In this document: one piece after another, positions 18,967 to 22,392 of the stretch
Layout: each line of letters opens with the position of its first letter
Position numbering within the stretch: the stretch's first letter is position 1
NCBI GenBank assembly: GCA_025201705.1
Contig: MU617127.1
Location: forward strand, 1 to 22,392
DNA: 22,392 nt
Direction of reading: 5' to 3'
DNA from: Dissophora ornata
Lineage: Eukaryota; Mortierellomycota; Mortierellomycetes; Mortierellales; Mortierellaceae
Made by a program: the position numbers and the translations under genes
The notes under the pieces: model-generated
Databases searched by the model: none
Seen by the model: only the letters and a program-made list of their open reading frames with translations
Told to the model about the DNA's origin: nothing

Positions 18967-20774
18967 ATGACAACATCTACTCCACGGTCAACATTTGCCG
19001 ATTCTGGCTCATCTGCAGACGCGTTCACTCCGCTCCGCATTGCTTTTATTCATCCAGACCTCGGCATCGGTAATACCACCGACACATTACTGAGCCTCCA
19101 GTCGTTGTCTGACTTTCTATGCGAGCCTCTCTTATTTGTTTGAGCTAACGGTCAAGCCTGAACCATGAACCTATGGTAGGTGGTGCGGAAAGACTTGTCG
19201 TCGACGCAGCCGTAGGTCTCCAGAGCCTCGGCCATCATGTGGTCATGTATACCTCTCACCACGACCCCGCGCACTGCTTCGAGGAAACCCGCGACGGTAA
19301 GTTGCAGTAATGTTGGACCAAAGTGGATCCATTTTGCCTATCATACCTGAACCAAAGTCAACTGACCCAGTGAATGCAATACCTTATATCGCTCTGAGCA
19401 GGCACTTTGACTGTGCACGTCGGCGGCAACACGGTCGTCCCACGGACAATCTTCGACCGCTTCTACATCATCTGCGCCATCTTCAGGAACCTTCATTTGG
19501 CGCTGACTATGCTACTCCTCAACAACGGCGCTGCAGAAAAGGACAAGCTAGATGTGATTATTGTAGATCAGTTGTCGGTGTCGATCCCGCTGTTGCGTTT
19601 GACTGGCGCAAAGATCTTTTTCTATTGCCATTTCCCGGATAAGCTGTTGACAAAGCGTGAGTCGCTGTTGAAGAAGATTTATCGGTTCCCAGTTGATCTC
19701 ATCGAGGAACTTACTACTGGTAAGCAAATAGAAATACTTGGAGAATCAGTAATTCTTCGCTCCACATTGGGATCACGAGGACAGCCTTGCTGGCCGAGCA
19801 GATGAACGTGCTGATGATGTGATTTCCTACTTACCGAATTTTGATAAATAGGCATGGCGGACACAATTGTCGTTAACAGCAAGTTCACAGCCAACATCTT
19901 CCAAGAGTCATTCAAGACGCTCCACCAGGTTCCTGAAGTTCTCTATCCAAGCATTCAGTTTGACAAATTTGACAGGACTGTAGATCGCAATGTACCAGAG
20001 GTCAGGATCCTGTCTTCTGACAAAATCACATTCTTGTCCATCAACCGATACGAGCGCAAAAAAGACATCAATCTCGCGATTCACGCGTTTGCACGACTAT
20101 TGAATGACAGTAACATCATCGTCAGCAGTGCACAGCAGTCGCTTCGATTGATTATCGCTGGGGGATACGATACCCGTGTCCCCGAGAATGTAGAGCATCA
20201 CCAAGAATTGGTTCAACTGGCAGAACAGAAATATGGATTGAGGACGTTTACTCTTTCATCAGGACAGACCAACACGGCCGTCCCAGACAACACACAGGTC
20301 TTGTTCTTGCAGTCCATCTCGGATGTCCAAAAGCTATTCTTGCTCCAGACCGCTCGTGCGCTGCTGTACACGCCGACGAACGAACATTTCGGTATTGTGC
20401 CCGTAGAGGCTATGTACATGAAATGCCCTGTCGTTGCTGTCAACTCGGGCGGGCCCACTGAGTCGATTCTACATGGCGTCACTGGATACCTGTGCCTGCC
20501 TGAGGAGGAGGTTTGGGCCGCTACCCTCAAAGAGTTGCTAGAGAAATCGGAGCAGGGGCTGAGCGATATGGGACAGGCAGGGCATGGTCGCGTGGTTAGT
20601 CTGTTTTCGTTGGAAGCGTTTGTGTCCAAGCTGAATGGAATTTTGGAGCAGCTGCACCAAGGATCGTCTTCCTCCATAGAGTCGTATGGAATGTTCGGGG
20701 GTGTGCAGCCGATTGCGGTTATTTCGATATTTGTGGCCGCACTGTCCGTCATCTTTTATTTCCATTTTCAATAA
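18967..20774 (+). CDS. ALG2: Alg2, GDP-mannose-dependent alpha-1,3/1,6-mannosyltransferase of N-glycan assembly, 486 aa
   Basis: Four exons (18967-19069, 19180-19296, 19402-19719, 19852-20774), all phase 1 junctions, give 486 codons plus TAA. The N-terminal block [20 protein letters not shown] carries the GGAER donor loop typical of Alg2 and GT4 enzymes. [13 protein letters not shown] and [14 protein letters not shown] are further Alg2 blocks. The C-terminal Rossmann domain has [12 protein letters not shown] and the EX7E motif EHFGIVPVE (Glu357 and Glu365) followed by NSGGPTESI. Alg2 adds the second and third mannose to Man1GlcNAc2-PP-dolichol on the cytosolic face of the ER. A hydrophobic segment (about 466-484) at the extreme C-terminus could anchor it. 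Length agrees with yeast Alg2 (503 aa) more than human (416 aa). The start has A at -3. The divergent neighbour SPT6 is unrelated in function. Confidence 0.97.
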
Positions 20775-20775
20775 A
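20770..20775 (+). terminator. AATAAA hexamer overlapping the ALG2 stop codon
   Basis: AATAAA spans the TAA stop of ALG2. If used as the poly(A) signal the 3' UTR would be only about 10-30 nt. Fungal genes often lack a strict hexamer, so this may be coincidence. Confidence 0.3.
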
Positions 20776-22392
20776 TTCTATGCGTCGATGTTTGAAAAAT
20801 AGTGTCGGGGTGTGGGGCCCAAAGCCTTGTAAACGGTCGTGAAGAGCGTGACCGCGTCATGTTGGAACGCATGCATATGAATACTACTCTGCTACTCCTC
20901 GCCACATAGCCTCTCTGCGGAATAATTGCTTCAACCGGTCGAAAGACCCTCCTCCCCTGTGATATCGTTAACTTCATAAACGCCTTCGCTATCGCCCGTT
21001 ACTAGACGGTGGGAAAAAGAGCTGCAGATGCCGCGCTGTTTGATCAATTCAAACAAGTGCATCTGGTCACCTAGATACCCTAATGGTACTAAAATATGGC
21101 ATTTTATTGTCTCATCGACACTCTTTTCATTCACGGTTAGAGATCGAGAGTATCAAAGAAAGCCATCATTTCGTACGGTTGAAGTCCATACTTCTTATCG
21201 ATTACCGTGTGATCATTTGCGTGGGAAGAAGGCAGGACTCGATGAATACAACAAAGTTGCAACAAGATCAGGGATGGACATATTTGAAGGCATTCAAGTA
21301 GTAATTTTAAGATAAGCCGGCCCATTCAATAGTCCAAGAAAATCAGAAAACAATGATGGGAGAGGGCCGCCTCCATAGGAAACGGATTGATTCTCAAATT
21401 ACACGTACCTCGAACGAGTGTTGTCTAGCCTTCTCTCTGCTGGTCGTCAATGACGCCTGTGAGGCTTGAAGGGGGAGATGACGATCGTGTCTATGAACCT
21501 GTGTCGCAAAGAGAGGTTTAGGAGAGTGGAGGGGGAGATGGTCAGAGAAGGAGCGATCGTAGCGTGAACAACTGTGAATAACATTGATCGTAAACAGACA
21601 CATTCATACCGGGAATATGGAACGCAAGGGGTAAGTTGTCCTGCAGCATAAAAGACATGCATGGGATGTAAACCGCGATTGTTCGTTTGTCCAAAATTCG
21701 TGCCAACAACGGTTGCACGAGAGCACAGGCCACAATTTAAGATTGACTGGATCATACACAACAAATAGTCGCATTCCTCCTACAACTGAAAATTGCTAGA
21801 AAGTCAGTCGCGTGTTGGCTGCAACGATCTGCAAATGCGTCTTTGTGCAGAAAGCAGGGCATCGTTGTCTTGCTCACTGTATCCATAGCATTGCCACTAT
21901 CTATTCTCCATGCATCGCTGAACGAGTCCACAGCAATGGCGTCATGTGCCGTGCATTTCTCGGTCACACCCGTTTGCGTCATCAGTGTTTGAGTTTTTTC
22001 TCTCCACTTCCTCTATTTCCCCCTTCTCCATACTTCTCATTCCATCCCAAATGTAAATGGCTAATGGCTAATGCCTTCATTTGCGTTCTTGCAATGCAAT
22101 AGATTAAAGTAAGTGAATGCAGAAGTGAAATGAGTCTTGTCGCACTTTTCTACACATTGTTTTTTCTTTTACTTCTTTCTTTTTTGCACACAACCAACAC
22201 CTTTTACTCTTTTTCGTTTTCACGCACCTTTCAGTTCCAGGGTCAAACTGGCAGTAGTCTTTTATTCTCTTTTATCGTTTTTTTGTTGTTGCTGTGTTTT
22301 TTTCTGCTTTTTGTTTCTCGTTCGGGGTTCAGCAAATTTGTCGACGCTCCTAGTAGGTCGCTGAGGGTTGGGATGGCAATGGGGGAACCCTG
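20775..22392. other. right flank, no supportable gene; possible promoter at the far end
   Basis: No open frame here has an ATG start together with a recognisable family or a consistent exon chain. A minus-strand open stretch at 20931-21134 (67 codons, non-ATG start, stop just upstream) is the best looking but unrecognised. From about 21990 to 22320 the plus strand becomes strongly pyrimidine-rich, like the ALDH7 leader, and an ATG with about 20 further bases occurs at 22373. This hints at a plus-strand gene starting at or beyond the right edge, which cannot be verified here. Confidence 0.5.

Noticed and set aside
1..22392. biosynthetic cluster, transposon, CRISPR or viral insertion
   Set aside because: No polyketide/peptide synthetase, transposase, reverse transcriptase, terminal repeats or regularly spaced repeats were seen; all five genes are ordinary housekeeping families with host-like introns.

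Overview
The window looks like nuclear DNA of a filamentous fungus, most likely an early-diverging lineage such as Mortierellomycota (my inference from gene content and style, not a database match). It carries five intron-rich protein genes with consensus GTAAG/GTATG donors, 84-286 nt introns, pyrimidine-rich leaders, and a nuclear tRNA with its own Pol III terminator. A Pps1-type phosphatase and an Alg2 with fungal architecture point to fungi. A mitochondrial antiquitin-type ALDH7 and the high intron number argue against a budding yeast. Every exon chain below was checked by hand: splice sites are canonical and reading phases sum to complete frames.

Layout, left to right: 1-971, no supportable gene; tRNA-Glu(CTC), minus, 972-1043; PPS1 dual-specificity phosphatase, minus, 1379-5148, 4 exons, 1032 aa; a 1.4 kb divergent promoter region; ALDH7/antiquitin, plus, 6581-8462, 3 exons, 545 aa; a 238 bp convergent 3' region; a CLC chloride/proton exchanger of the Gef1/ClC-3-5 type, minus, 8701-12596, 8 exons, 1050 aa; a 557 bp spacer; SPT6 histone chaperone/elongation factor, minus, 13154-18380, 8 exons, 1503 aa; a 586 bp divergent promoter; ALG2 mannosyltransferase, plus, 18967-20774, 4 exons, 486 aa; and 20775-22392, no supportable gene, ending in a pyrimidine-rich stretch that may be the promoter of a gene to the right.

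The genes are unrelated housekeeping functions (cell-cycle/DNA-checkpoint phosphatase, aldehyde and lysine-derived semialdehyde oxidation, organelle anion transport, transcription elongation, N-glycan assembly). I see no operon-like logic, mobile element, CRISPR array or biosynthetic cluster, and no convincing new multi-gene system. The points worth a second look are small-scale: a 33-nt A tract against a splice acceptor in the CLC gene, an in-frame stop-free intron and a possible second start in ALDH7, a G-quadruplex motif, a CRE-type site and a palindrome in the SPT6/ALG2 promoter, two stem-loop inverted repeats next to gene 3' ends, and a paired CACGTG element beside the tRNA.
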